A stretch of DNA of 61,784 nucleotides from contig JAAEKY010000007.1 of NCBI GenBank assembly GCA_024227235.1, positions 1 to 61,784 of the forward strand, read 5' to 3'. A program made the translations under genes and the position numbers. The notes below the pieces were generated by a model, which was given only the letters and a program-made list of their open reading frames with translations, made no database searches and was not told where the DNA came from. This DNA comes from Desulfobacteraceae bacterium (GTDB lineage: Bacteria; Desulfobacterota; Desulfobacteria; Desulfobacterales; Desulfobacteraceae). Shown in pieces: positions 23,710-32,622 of this stretch. Numbering within the stretch: the stretch's first letter is position 1; the number at the start of each line of letters is the position of its first letter.

Positions 23710-26700
23710 ATGGCAAAAAGGACAACAAAACAAAAAACATTAATCAGGCTTCCAGAAAAATCTATAAAAAAATTAGAAGACCTTATTTCCGCATGGAGTT
23801 ATGATACAAAAGCGTTTGTCAGATCCCGCCTGAACCAGTATAAGCCGCCCCATCCTTTAATCTCTTTTATAAAAGGCTTATTTTCCTTTCTCTTTTTTAT
23901 GAGACGAAAAAAAAGAAAGATGAATGTGTTAAATAATCCTGAAATTTTAAGAGATTGGAAAAAAAGATTTTTATATTCAGGCGAAACAAACCCTGGTGCA
24001 TCCTGGAATGCCATCATTGAAAAAGAACTGACAAAGCCTGAGCATCAATATTTAATCGCTGTACTTGATAAAGATTTAAAGGATATCCATGTCCCGTTTG
24101 AGCTGGCGGAAACCTTTGACAAAATTTATAGGGCGCATATCAGAAAAGAGCATATTGAAGATCCGGATGTTCCCAAAGCCCCTATTGTTCTAATTGAAGG
24201 AACATCAGGAAGCGGCAAAAGTGCTACGGTTAGAGAAACCCTGGAGAAAGTAGTTTTCAGAGATGAAGTCATCCCCATGGTGGACTGGAAAAAAAAGAAA
24301 GAAGAGATTCTTGCCAAACACAGCCTTTTTACAAGCTTAGAAGAGGTTGATCCAGAATTTGCAATGAAAATTGCAAGAAAAAGGAAACAGGCCTTTTACA
24401 GCCGACTTGCCCAAATTCCCATTATCCGACGAATTTTTAAAAACCGAATAATGAATAACTTAAAATTTTTTGAGGAAAGAGGTATCGGTGTTGATTTTTC
24501 TGTGATCACACCAAATGATTATCTAACATCGTTAGCTGGAGAGCCAGGCAACTACTTTAAAAAAGCCATGGGCCAGCCAAATGCATCATCCATTCGGCAT
24601 ATTGAAGAGGCACATTCCGCGTTTGGAAAATCAAATAGCGGTTACAGTGGTGGATCTGAAATGCAGCAGAGAACCTTAATCGATTCTTCAAATATTATCC
24701 TGGATGAAATCATTGATGGCAGAAGAGACTGTTTTGTCATTGCAACAAGCAATCATACCCATCGATTTGACTCAGCCATTTATAGACGATTTATTGAAAA
24801 AGGATGTATCATCGATATATCCAAATATTGGATGAATGCAAAAAACCTTAAAGAAATTATTTTCCTTGAACTTAATCGGCACCAAATCCCGACTGAATAC
24901 AAAGAAGACTCTAAAAAGCTTGATGAAGCTACAAAAATCATCTATGGCATTTTTAAAGAAAGAAGCCTTAAAATCAGTCCTGCATACGTCAGAAAATTGA
25001 TTGAATCCATCATTAATATCCGCGGCGATTTTATCCTTGATTTTCTAAATAACAGTATTTTAATCAGAAACGCATTTCAACTGGTGGCAAAAAATGTTTA
25101 TGGTGAACTTTACAGCAAGGTTGTTGATCGAATGGATCGAAATATAAATTGGGATCAGTATGTAGGAGACATAAAAGATAAATTTTCAGAAATGGCCAAT
25201 AATTGTTTTAACTATGGTATTTCTGAAGATAAAGGTGTTGTTTTAACAGGCCCTCCTGGCAGTGGAAAGACCTTCCTTGCCAGAACCTGGCTTTCTTCAA
25301 ATCTTAAAGTCCATGATATCGCCACAAGTCCATCTGCACTTCAGGACCCAACAAGTCCGGTCCACGGTGCTGTCTCTAATCTTGAAAAAGTGTATGATAT
25401 CGCAAAGATGATCGCGCCGACTATCATCTTTTTTGATGAGGGCGATGCATTGGCACCAAGACGAAGTGCAACAGGCGGCCAGGCATCTGATGCTTTGACC
25501 AATAAATTCTTAAATATTATTGATGGTGAAATCCCTTTAAATAAGGTCTTTACTGTTCTGACTACCAACCGGTTGGATATTCTTGACCCTGCCCTGATTC
25601 GTTCAAAACGGTTAAAAACATTAGAAATATCAGGCTATCTGCGCCAGAAAGATATCTTTGACATCATTAAAAAACAATTTGAAGCGGTCCCACATAAACG
25701 TAAGATTAAAATTGAAAAAATTATTGAAACCGCTCAAGGGATCTGTAATACGCCTGCGGATTATACCTCTTTTACAGAAAAAGCCATTGCGCTTTGCAGT
25801 ACAGAATATAAGGTGCTGCTGGAACTCCGAAAACTTAAACAGTCTACCAAGCAGGAAAAATGTGAATTTATCAAGCTTAATTTTAAAACCATTATTGGGA
25901 TTCTGGATGCCGTTAAAGCGCCGCCATTAATAAAAACAAAAATTAAAAATGATTTAATAAATTTTGTTGAGCAATATGATACAATACTTACCAATGTGGA
26001 TCACATTGTGTCTGAAGGCCACTATCCGCTTGTGGAAACCCATCTTGAATCTGCCCGAAGAGAAATCTCTCAAAGCCCGATTCAAAAAGGTGTGGTTCAA
26101 TTAAATGAATTTTTAGAAACCGAGTTAAGCAAAGAACCCCAGGTGGGATTTATTATTGGTGTAGGCGCCAATGATATGTCCGGCATGCTGCTGCCCATTG
26201 CGACAAGTCTGACTGGAAAAGTTGAGGGGTCACAGATCATCGTAACCGGAGCTGTTTCATCTGCTTCATCGAATGCAGCAGAATTGGATATGGCTGTTCA
26301 GATGACAAGGCAATCTGCTCAGGAAGCCTTAACCATGGTAAAAAACTATATCCAGGAATTAAGCCCGGATTATAGTGTTCCCTGGGTTTTTGGCGATTTT
26401 CTCCGACAATATTCTATTCACCATCAATTGCTTTCCGCCTCCTATAATGTAGGGGGACCGTCTGCAGGGTATGCCCTGGCTTTAAACACCTTATCTGCTT
26501 TATTAAGAATTCCATTGTGTATTGATTTCGGCATTACCGGCGCACCCTGGACCAAAGGGGTTAAAAAAGATGAGGTCGGCGGCTCTGTTATCATTGGCGG
26601 ACACAGAAAAAAAACTGAAAAAGTTCTTTTATACCTTAGAAGAATGTTCATGCCATTACAAAACTACAAAGACCTTGAGACTGAATTTTTAGTCGGATAT

Positions 26701-27027
26701 TGGCAACGAAAAAAAGATGTCATTGCCGTCACTCATTTTGCCGATCTAATGCCTGAAGTATTGTTCCTTGATGATAAACATAATCAACAAAGAGAAGACC
26801 TCATCGAGATGAGAATAAAGCTGAAAAGTGAAAAATACTATGCCGCAGACAGGACGCCTCATTTAAAAGAAAATATTATCCAGACAAAAAAAGACATGAG
26901 AAAACGAGCTGAAGGTGAAATTTTAAAACGGGTGCATGCTATCCGTAAATATCTTATTGACCCTGATAGGGAAAAATATATTTCTCATGAGAAGATATTT
27001 AAAATGTATATAAAAAACAAATCTTAA
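23710..27027 (+). CDS. Membrane-linked tandem AAA+ protein with C-terminal Lon protease domain
   Basis: An 1105-residue protein. Residues about 48-64 (HPLISFIKGLFSFLFF, then RRKKRK) could cross or dip into the membrane. AAA-1 (about 140-330) has Walker A GTSGSGKS with K170 and a weak Walker B (RHIEEAH). AAA-2 (about 495-690) has Walker A GPPGSGKT (K520), Walker B IIFFDEGD (E577), sensor VLTTNR and arginine region DPALIRSKR, as in FtsH and Cdc48. Residues about 840-1030 are a Lon-type protease: GVGANDMSGMLLPI, VGGPSAGYALA with predicted nucleophile S918, and IIGGHRKKTEK with predicted general base K968. No LAN-like substrate domain is evident. Two AAA modules before a Lon protease differ from LonA and LonB. 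It is coupled to the SPFH gene. Confidence 0.85.
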   Translation: MAKRTTKQKTLIRLPEKSIKKLEDLISAWSYDTKAFVRSRLNQYKPPHPLISFIKGLFSFLFFMRRKKRKMNVLNNPEILRDWKKRFLYSGETNPGASWNAIIEKELTKPEHQYLIAVLDKDLKDIHVPFELAETFDKIYRAHIRKEHIEDPDVPKAPIVLIEGTSGSGKSATVRETLEKVVFRDEVIPMVDWKKKKEEILAKHSLFTSLEEVDPEFAMKIARKRKQAFYSRLAQIPIIRRIFKNRIMNNLKFFEERGIGVDFSVITPNDYLTSLAGEPGNYFKKAMGQPNASSIRHIEEAHSAFGKSNSGYSGGSEMQQRTLIDSSNIILDEIIDGRRDCFVIATSNHTHRFDSAIYRRFIEKGCIIDISKYWMNAKNLKEIIFLELNRHQIPTEYKEDSKKLDEATKIIYGIFKERSLKISPAYVRKLIESIINIRGDFILDFLNNSILIRNAFQLVAKNVYGELYSKVVDRMDRNINWDQYVGDIKDKFSEMANNCFNYGISEDKGVVLTGPPGSGKTFLARTWLSSNLKVHDIATSPSALQDPTSPVHGAVSNLEKVYDIAKMIAPTIIFFDEGDALAPRRSATGGQASDALTNKFLNIIDGEIPLNKVFTVLTTNRLDILDPALIRSKRLKTLEISGYLRQKDIFDIIKKQFEAVPHKRKIKIEKIIETAQGICNTPADYTSFTEKAIALCSTEYKVLLELRKLKQSTKQEKCEFIKLNFKTIIGILDAVKAPPLIKTKIKNDLINFVEQYDTILTNVDHIVSEGHYPLVETHLESARREISQSPIQKGVVQLNEFLETELSKEPQVGFIIGVGANDMSGMLLPIATSLTGKVEGSQIIVTGAVSSASSNAAELDMAVQMTRQSAQEALTMVKNYIQELSPDYSVPWVFGDFLRQYSIHHQLLSASYNVGGPSAGYALALNTLSALLRIPLCIDFGITGAPWTKGVKKDEVGGSVIIGGHRKKTEKVLLYLRRMFMPLQNYKDLETEFLVGYWQRKKDVIAVTHFADLMPEVLFLDDKHNQQREDLIEMRIKLKSEKYYAADRTPHLKENIIQTKKDMRKRAEGEILKRVHAIRKYLIDPDREKYISHEKIFKMYIKNKS

Positions 27028-27075
27028 AAAAGGCAGTAATAGATATAGCGTTATATCATATTTTAAGAATGATTA

Positions 27076-28320
27076 TCAGTTGGGGATAGGAGTATCCTTT
27101 AGCAGCATTGCTGCAATTGTATCAATTTTCTGGATAACTTCGGTAGCAGAGGTATTGGAAATCCATGGAATAAGTGTCCTAGCGCTATATTTTATTTCTT
27201 CCTGATATGGCATAGAACACAGGTGATTTACTCTAATAGAGAGTTTTTTCTTTGCAACATCTTGAATTCTTTTAACCGGGCCCAGAGCTTCCTTCTCATT
27301 TGTTACTTTATTTACAACAAGTTGGGGATTAAAATCTGAAAATACTTTTTTTATGGTTTCCAAAGATTGCGGATGCTCAATTCTTACACGATGGATGAGC
27401 CCTTCAATATCACCGACTTTGGGATTGTTTTTAGACATTAAAGTTTCGCTGATCAGTCTTTTCAGGTGGCCATCAATTTTTCCGGATATCATCGATTCCG
27501 GGCCATGAATTCTACTTAATTTCCGAAATAATGCAACCTTGATAAAAGAATAGGCATCTAGATAAGAGGCTGGATCACAGGTTGTCATCACAATTCCGAC
27601 ATCTGCAGCAAGAAAAAAATCTATCACATTGTAGGATGTATCACCACCAAGATCCATGATAATATAGTCTGCATCTATCCCCCGTATTGCCCTTAAGAGC
27701 TTTAATTTCCTTGTAAAACTCAAGTTTGCAGCACCCAGTTGTGAGCTATTCCCCCCGATTAATTGAGGGCCATATTTTGATGTTTCCATAATGTCAGACA
27801 GGTTTGTAACGTCATTGGAGAGGTAGTTGTTTATACTTTTTTTAATAATGGGTTTTCCAAGGAAGAGATGAAGATTTGCCCCACCCAAATCTAAGTCCGC
27901 CGCAACAGTCTTAAATCCTTTTCTGGCTAAATATACGCTTAGATTTGAGCTTAATATGCTTTTACCAATTCCTCCTTTTGCTCCACCGATAGCTATTATT
28001 TTTGGTCTTTTTTTGCATTTTGAATCCGTCTTTTTTCTTAGGGAAATTTCTTTTTTTTGCAGTTTTATGTATAAATACTCATACGATTCTTTTATTTTTA
28101 TGAATCGTTCCTGCCTTTTTTTGATGGTTTCATCGGCATCTTTGATATGGAGATCGGGATGATATCGTTTTGCCTTTTCCCTGAATGCTTTTTTTACGGT
28201 ACTGATTTCAAGGCTTTTCAAAAAATTATGCTTTTTAGCATGTTCAGGTGAAAAGAGATATGCACATGCTACAAAATCGTTTCGGCGTGTACCGGTATTC
28301 GGATTGGCAGTCATTGTCAT
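27076..28320 (-). CDS. J-domain fused to MinD/FleN-like ATPase
   Basis: A 414-residue protein. Residues about 18-90 form a J-domain with the HPD tripeptide (AFREKAKRYHPDLH) that stimulates Hsp70 ATPase. Residues about 105-400 are a deviant Walker A P-loop ATPase of the MinD/ParA/FleN group: GGAKGGIGKS, the switch AADLDLGGANLH and the strand DYIIMDLGGDTS. MinD-type ATPases position proteins or complexes in the cell. The gene is convergent with the AAA/Lon gene (48 bases between stops). The fusion suggests recruitment of DnaK to a placed site; this is inference. Confidence 0.9.
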   Translation of the reverse strand: MTMTANPNTGTRRNDFVACAYLFSPEHAKKHNFLKSLEISTVKKAFREKAKRYHPDLHIKDADETIKKRQERFIKIKESYEYLYIKLQKKEISLRKKTDSKCKKRPKIIAIGGAKGGIGKSILSSNLSVYLARKGFKTVAADLDLGGANLHLFLGKPIIKKSINNYLSNDVTNLSDIMETSKYGPQLIGGNSSQLGAANLSFTRKLKLLRAIRGIDADYIIMDLGGDTSYNVIDFFLAADVGIVMTTCDPASYLDAYSFIKVALFRKLSRIHGPESMISGKIDGHLKRLISETLMSKNNPKVGDIEGLIHRVRIEHPQSLETIKKVFSDFNPQLVVNKVTNEKEALGPVKRIQDVAKKKLSIRVNHLCSMPYQEEIKYSARTLIPWISNTSATEVIQKIDTIAAMLLKDTPIPN

Positions 28321-28489
28321 TATATTATGTCCTTCAGGTATTAAAAAATTCCAATTTTAAAAGATAAAAACAGATCAGAATTTTATCAATACAGCGAAAC
28401 GCTCGATGGCAATTTTTTTAATGCGATCAATTCTCTTTACGAAAAAATTTGGTTTGATGTATTAAATCGCGATTTGTTTTATTTTAAAT

Positions 28490-28519
28490 ATAATACCACC
28501 GCCGCCATAAATCTGTCAA
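28490..28519 (-). promoter_or_regulatory. Sigma-70-like promoter of the J-MinD gene
   Basis: Minus strand: TTGACA (28514-28519), 18-base spacer, TATTAT (28490-28495), the latter preceded by TGG. Both hexamers are at or near consensus. Transcription would start about 165 bases upstream of the ATG. Confidence 0.65.
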
Positions 28520-28569
28520 ATTATTATATATATTTGTGTGGTAATGCAAGTTTTTCCTGTAAAATTCTG

Positions 28570-28700
28570 AATCGAATTCCTTTTTGGGGTCTTACTTTCC
28601 CGATTGTGGCACGGTATGAAAATATTCTATTACTATCGGTGGCTTTATTTACCGCTGGCGATCCCAGTATGAATCGTACCGAAAACTGCCAGGGAGATTA
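28570..28700 (-). ncRNA. Candidate structured RNA island
   Basis: In otherwise AT-rich sequence this GC-richer island can pair: on the minus strand CTGGCAG opens it, CTGGGATCGCCAG folds back, CGGT and ACCG enclose AAATAAAGCC, and CCGAT pairs with ATCGG across about 30 bases. The AAAGCCACCG piece recalls part of the c-di-GMP-I riboswitch core, but the preceding GCAAACC element is missing. It lies upstream of the J-MinD promoter, so it is not an obvious leader. The strand is not certain. Confidence 0.3.
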
Positions 28701-28743
28701 TTCTTTTAAACTTTGCATTCATTATTATTTTTCAGAAGCCCTT

Positions 28744-29079
28744 CTAATTGGATTTTCCATATTTATCCAAAATCTGTACAGCTGAAATATTATGAATCGG
28801 CACACTGTATTTCTTAATATGCTTTGAAAAGAAAATATATCTTTTTACACACACATTTTTTAATATCAGATGGGTTCCAGTATCTGACAATTCAGCAACA
28901 TTAGCGTAAGAAATTTTTTTTGTATTTAACCCAGTATCTGTTTCCTTGAATATCAGTTTAACTTTTTTATCCACCAGCTTAAGATAATCACCGACTTTTT
29001 TTAACTTAAACAGACCGCCTATTTGAAAGTGTACTTTTTTATTATTTTGGTTCATTCCTATACTGCAATCCTTCATCAC
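28744..29079 (-). CDS. Hypothetical small basic protein
   Basis: About 110 residues, mainly beta-strand by pattern (KVHFQIGGLFKL, KKVKLIFKE, THLILKNVCVKRYIFF, YSVPIHNISAVQIL), Lys-rich and without signal or membrane helix. The start may be GTG 29079, ATG 29076 or ATG 29055. It vaguely resembles small PH-like or PilZ-like barrels but lacks the PilZ RxxxR and DxSxxG motifs, so no family is assigned. It is followed on the same strand by the J-MinD gene. Confidence 0.5.
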   Translation of the reverse strand: MMKDCSIGMNQNNKKVHFQIGGLFKLKKVGDYLKLVDKKVKLIFKETDTGLNTKKISYANVAELSDTGTHLILKNVCVKRYIFFSKHIKKYSVPIHNISAVQILDKYGKSN

Positions 29080-29236
29080 TATGAATCATAATTGCATCCT
29101 TCATAAAATATATTTGAATAGACAGCAAGGCTTCAACGTACCCCTGGATACCTGATATAATCACACTCAAAAAGTAATTTGACCCCGGGCCCAATTTCCT
29201 GAAGAAGGATCGTTTCATAAATTCCCCATATTGTAA

Positions 29237-29740
29237 CTATTGCTTCAAGTCAGTTTGTACTTTCAGGATCAATTCTTTGAGTTGAGCTCTGGAAGGTACA
29301 GAACCCACCATCTTCACCTTGTCATTAATCACTATGGCAGGCACCCCCATCACTTTGTATTGACTAATTTTTTTAATATCCCGTATATGCTCAAGATCTG
29401 CCTGGACACCAAGTTCCTCTATTACTCCCATCAGGTCCTGTTCCAACCTGTCGCAAGTTGGGCATCCTGCACCTAAAACTTTAATTTCAATTCCGTTTAC
29501 AGGTATCTTTGGAACCGGTTCGCCAATAAACTTTTTATATTCTCGAAGAAATGCAGCCTCGTAAAGGGTTGCAACGGTAGATGGAATGTAATTTTTTTTT
29601 GACAGTTTTTCCATCATAATTGTTCCAATCTTTTGATCCGGCCAATTTTGGCATTGTCCCTTTACGTATCTCATCGCTTCTTCAAGCCCGACAACCCCAG
29701 TTCGATACGTACCGACTCTGATTTGTACAATTTTTGTCAT
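29237..29740 (-). CDS. Two-domain thioredoxin-fold protein (CPTC)
   Basis: A 167-residue protein. Residues 83-160 form a small thioredoxin-like domain of the redox-active disulfide type, with the pair C93 and C96 in GAGCPTCDRL and cis-proline in MGVPAIVI. Residues 1-75 form a separate helical domain (IQIRVGTYRTGVVGLEEA) of unknown role. It starts 13 bases after the MetE/UROD-like gene, so the pair is co-translated. The dithiol may reduce or methyl-shuttle for that enzyme or a bound corrinoid or metal; this is inference. Confidence 0.85.
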   Translation of the reverse strand: MTKIVQIRVGTYRTGVVGLEEAMRYVKGQCQNWPDQKIGTIMMEKLSKKNYIPSTVATLYEAAFLREYKKFIGEPVPKIPVNGIEIKVLGAGCPTCDRLEQDLMGVIEELGVQADLEHIRDIKKISQYKVMGVPAIVINDKVKMVGSVPSRAQLKELILKVQTDLKQ

Positions 29741-29753
29741 GCGCTATTTCCTT

Positions 29754-30779
29754 TCATATCAACCGGTATTGTTCTCTAAGGTTTTCAGAAAGATTTTGTG
29801 TTAATTGGAATGCCTTTTCAACTGTTTTCTCTTTGTCCTGGTTGACCAGGCAGCAGGTGGCAGGAGATATCAAGCTTTGACTTAAAATCTGCTCAATTGG
29901 GATACCTTTTTTTGCCAAAGCCTTCCAGATAGTCTTTAGCTGAAAGGTGAGCAAATCAAGGTTCTCTTTTTCAAAAGTTTCAATATTAGTTGGAACGATG
30001 CCCCAGACAAGTATCCCCTCCTTGTCTAAAAAGCTTTTTATAGAACGGTCACAGGATGCAAATATCTGGGCATTGGTATACACATCAAATGACAGCACAT
30101 CCATATCGAGCCCTAAAAGAAAGTCCCAGTCCGGGTTCCCGCAGAGATGTATTCCCTTTGGAGCGTCAATTGTGGAAAAAAACAGATCTAAATCTTCCTT
30201 GGCTTTTTGTTCTCCGTATCCCGACATGGCTGAAAAAATAAATTGCATACCGGGTTCGTCAATAAACATAAATGCGTTGGTATTTTTTTCTTTCAATCTT
30301 TTTAGCTGAACATTTATCCGTTTTGCCATAATTTCGAACATAAACGGCCTGATATTATCATCAAACAATATGGGACGATCATCCTGATCCAGAATATTAA
30401 AACCAAAACTGACAGGGCCTTCAAGCTGACCCCGGATTGCCGGTCTATCCTTCAGATCCATGTCTAAAAACTTGTGATAAACAGCAGAATAAGTGGGACT
30501 GACATCAAAATATTCGGGCTCTTCAAAATGAGTCATGGTTTCTTCAAACTCGTCTATGAATTTATCCATGGAAAATCGCAGGGTTTTGTTTTCCATATCA
30601 AGGAGCATTCCTGGGAAATGCTCTGCTGCCTGAACATACATATCTTCATAATAGCTATAGTTCGGCAATTGGGGCCAAAAGGGGATATCAAGACTAAGTG
30701 CTGCTTTAAGTGCTTGATCTACATCTGTATGCGGCATCACTGCCATTGCTGTTGTTAATAGATTGCCAGGGATAGACAT
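29754..30779 (-). CDS. MetE/UROD-superfamily protein
   Basis: A 341-residue protein of the superfamily that includes cobalamin-independent methionine synthase and uroporphyrinogen decarboxylase-like methyltransferases. The barrel strands end in FMFIDEPGMQF, GIHLCGNPDW and a late SPATCCLV. The His-x-Cys plus late Cys arrangement is the Zn-thiolate site that activates thiols as methyl acceptors. It starts 27 bases after the flavodiiron gene and is followed by a CPTC thioredoxin-like gene. Methyl transfer to or from a thiol is the likely chemistry; substrate unknown. No corrinoid protein is adjacent, although a RACo-like activator lies at 16.6-18.7 kb. Confidence 0.82.
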   Translation of the reverse strand: MSIPGNLLTTAMAVMPHTDVDQALKAALSLDIPFWPQLPNYSYYEDMYVQAAEHFPGMLLDMENKTLRFSMDKFIDEFEETMTHFEEPEYFDVSPTYSAVYHKFLDMDLKDRPAIRGQLEGPVSFGFNILDQDDRPILFDDNIRPFMFEIMAKRINVQLKRLKEKNTNAFMFIDEPGMQFIFSAMSGYGEQKAKEDLDLFFSTIDAPKGIHLCGNPDWDFLLGLDMDVLSFDVYTNAQIFASCDRSIKSFLDKEGILVWGIVPTNIETFEKENLDLLTFQLKTIWKALAKKGIPIEQILSQSLISPATCCLVNQDKEKTVEKAFQLTQNLSENLREQYRLI

Positions 30780-30806
30780 TTTTTTATCCTTTTTCCAATA
30801 CTCAAG

Positions 30807-31994
30807 TTATAGACCTGCAACAAAGGCTTTCCCATACTCACGACATGCAAGCTTGCTTTCTTCATCAGGCACCCAGGTCATTCGAAGCCCTTGATCGATA
30901 GTTTCAAAACCAGATTTCTCCAGTCGTTCCTGCATTATTTTAACAGCCTCTCCACTCCACCCGTAACTACCAAAGGCTCCGGCTTTTTTCTGTTTGAATT
31001 TTAATCCCTGCATCTCTTCAAGCAGTGAAGCCACATGTACCAGGATACCATTGTTGATCGTCGAAGATCCCAGTAAAATTGCTTTTGATTTAAATACTTC
31101 TGTAATTGCATCATTTTTATCCGTTTTGGCCAAATTATATAGTTTAACCGCTATTTGACTGTCGGCTTCTTTGATGCCGGCTGCAATCTGTTCAGCCATG
31201 GTCCGTGTGCTGTTCCACATGGTATCATATAATATGGTGATCTGGTTTTCCTGATAATTATTGGCCCATTCCATGTATTTTTCCACAATTTGGGCCGGAT
31301 TATCCCGCCAGATAATCCCATGACTGGTGCAGATCATATCCAATGGCAGATTAAATGAAAGGACTTCATTTATTTTTTTAATAACCAAAGGACTGAATGG
31401 GGTAAGGATATTTGCATAATATTTAATACATTCTTGAAAAAGTTCTGCTTGATCAACCCGATCATTGAACATGAATTCAGATGTGTAATGCTGCCCGAAT
31501 GCATCGTTACTAAATAAAATTTCATCTCCGCTTAAATAGGCGAACATTGAATCTGGCCAGTGGAGCATGGGTGCTGATACAAAAGTCAGTTCTTTATTTC
31601 CTAAGCTTAATGTGTCCCCGGTTTTAACGATTTGAAAATTCCAATCCTGATGGTACAACCCTTTAAGGATCTTGGCTCCGTTTTTGGTACAATAAATTGG
31701 AGTTTGAGGGATGTGCCTCATTAATTCGGGCAGTGCGCCGCTATGGTCATTTTCACTATGACAGGCAACAATATAATCAATTTTTTTAAGGTCTATAATC
31801 TGTTCTAAGTTCTCTACATATTCTTTTGCAAACGGCCCCCAAACTGTATCGATCAAAGCCACCTTATCTTCTTTTATCAAATATGAGTTGTAAGATGATC
31901 CCTTGTGAGTAGAGTATTCATCTCCATGAAATTTTCTTAGTTCCCAATCAATTTTTCCCACCCAATGGACATTATTTTTTACTGTAAAACTCAT
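30807..31994 (-). CDS. Flavodiiron protein (rubredoxin:oxygen oxidoreductase type)
   Basis: A 395-residue cytoplasmic protein: beta-lactamase-like diiron domain (residues 1-250) with the HSENDH ligand set (H-x-E-x-D-H) and later His ligands, then a flavodoxin domain (residues about 254-395, [19 protein letters not shown]). Class A flavodiiron proteins reduce O2 to water or NO to N2O with electrons from rubredoxin, protecting anaerobes. No rubredoxin gene is adjacent. A GGAGATACCA ribosome site precedes the ATG. It is first in an operon with the MetE/UROD-like and CPTC genes. Confidence 0.95.
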   Translation of the reverse strand: MSFTVKNNVHWVGKIDWELRKFHGDEYSTHKGSSYNSYLIKEDKVALIDTVWGPFAKEYVENLEQIIDLKKIDYIVACHSENDHSGALPELMRHIPQTPIYCTKNGAKILKGLYHQDWNFQIVKTGDTLSLGNKELTFVSAPMLHWPDSMFAYLSGDEILFSNDAFGQHYTSEFMFNDRVDQAELFQECIKYYANILTPFSPLVIKKINEVLSFNLPLDMICTSHGIIWRDNPAQIVEKYMEWANNYQENQITILYDTMWNSTRTMAEQIAAGIKEADSQIAVKLYNLAKTDKNDAITEVFKSKAILLGSSTINNGILVHVASLLEEMQGLKFKQKKAGAFGSYGWSGEAVKIMQERLEKSGFETIDQGLRMTWVPDEESKLACREYGKAFVAGL

Positions 31995-32135
31995 TGGTAT
32001 CTCCTTGATGTATCTATCTATTCTAACTGTTTTAAATTCATTTTCAGTTTTACTTTTTTTACGGATATCTTGATATTTTACCCATCAAAAGCAATCAAGA
32101 TCAAGATTATTTTCTAATAAAAGTGCCGTGCCGTA

Positions 32136-32225
32136 TTATTTAGTAAAAATTTTGACCGCCTCCAACACTTTCCGTACCATTTGAGCCATTTCAGATTTTA
32201 CAACAGGTTTCATTAGGAAACCCTT
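32136..32225 (-). pseudogene. C-terminal fragment of a receiver domain
   Basis: The minus-strand frame reads KGFLMKPVVKSEMAQMVRKV then LEAVKIFTK and a stop. KP plus the following helix is the end of a CheY-like receiver as found at the C-terminus of hybrid histidine kinases; the hybrid kinase at 32879-35416 ends in a comparable sequence. A stop lies just upstream in frame, so only about 30 residues remain. Confidence 0.65.
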
Positions 32226-32284
32226 TTAAAGCAAAAAAACTCAAATCACAGCTTAATTACCGCCTGCGCAATAATGGTCTAACC

Positions 32285-32464
32285 GCTCAGGAGTCAAATC
32301 CCACAATTCACCGAGCGTTTCTTTTACCATTAATGGTATGGGGTAATTTCTTTGCAACACACTATGTAGTATACCATCTCATGGTCAACTTCGATTTTAC
32401 TTTTTATGCTAAATCGCTAAAGTTGAAAAAGTTTTGCAGCAGCATTGATACCCAAAATCTTCCG
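32285..32464. repeat. Dispersed repeat A, copy 2
   Basis: Aligns over about 180 bases with 378-555 (see copy 1). It lies 60 bases from the receiver remnant at 32136-32225, again linking the repeat to decayed two-component genes. Confidence 0.6.
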
Positions 32465-32622
32465 ATTCGCTCAAAATTTTTGCTTTGCTCAATAAAGATT
32501 TCTTCATTGTTTCATCCTTGCCTTTGCTGGTGCTACGCCCAAGCTTCACTCTTTTATTGTAAGATCAACAGCAATATTGTAATAAACATAGAAAAATAAA
32601 AGTATAAAAGTCTTTCTCGCAA

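Larger units (their letters stand above)
28321..28743. other. Long leader/intergenic stretch before the J-MinD gene
   Basis: No gene is supported. A 103-codon plus-strand frame at 28474-28785 overlaps the next minus-strand gene and has no recognisable features. The stretch contains a good sigma-70 promoter and a GC-richer island with base-pairing potential (both listed separately). There are about 170 bases between the predicted transcription start and the ATG. Confidence 0.5.

Noticed and set aside
28474-28785. 103-codon plus-strand frame
   Set aside because: Covers a predicted promoter and a structured island and overlaps the opposite-strand gene; no coding features.
29237-29740. CPTC thioredoxin-like gene as a further selenoprotein
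   Set aside because: Both active-site positions are Cys codons and the gene ends in TAG.
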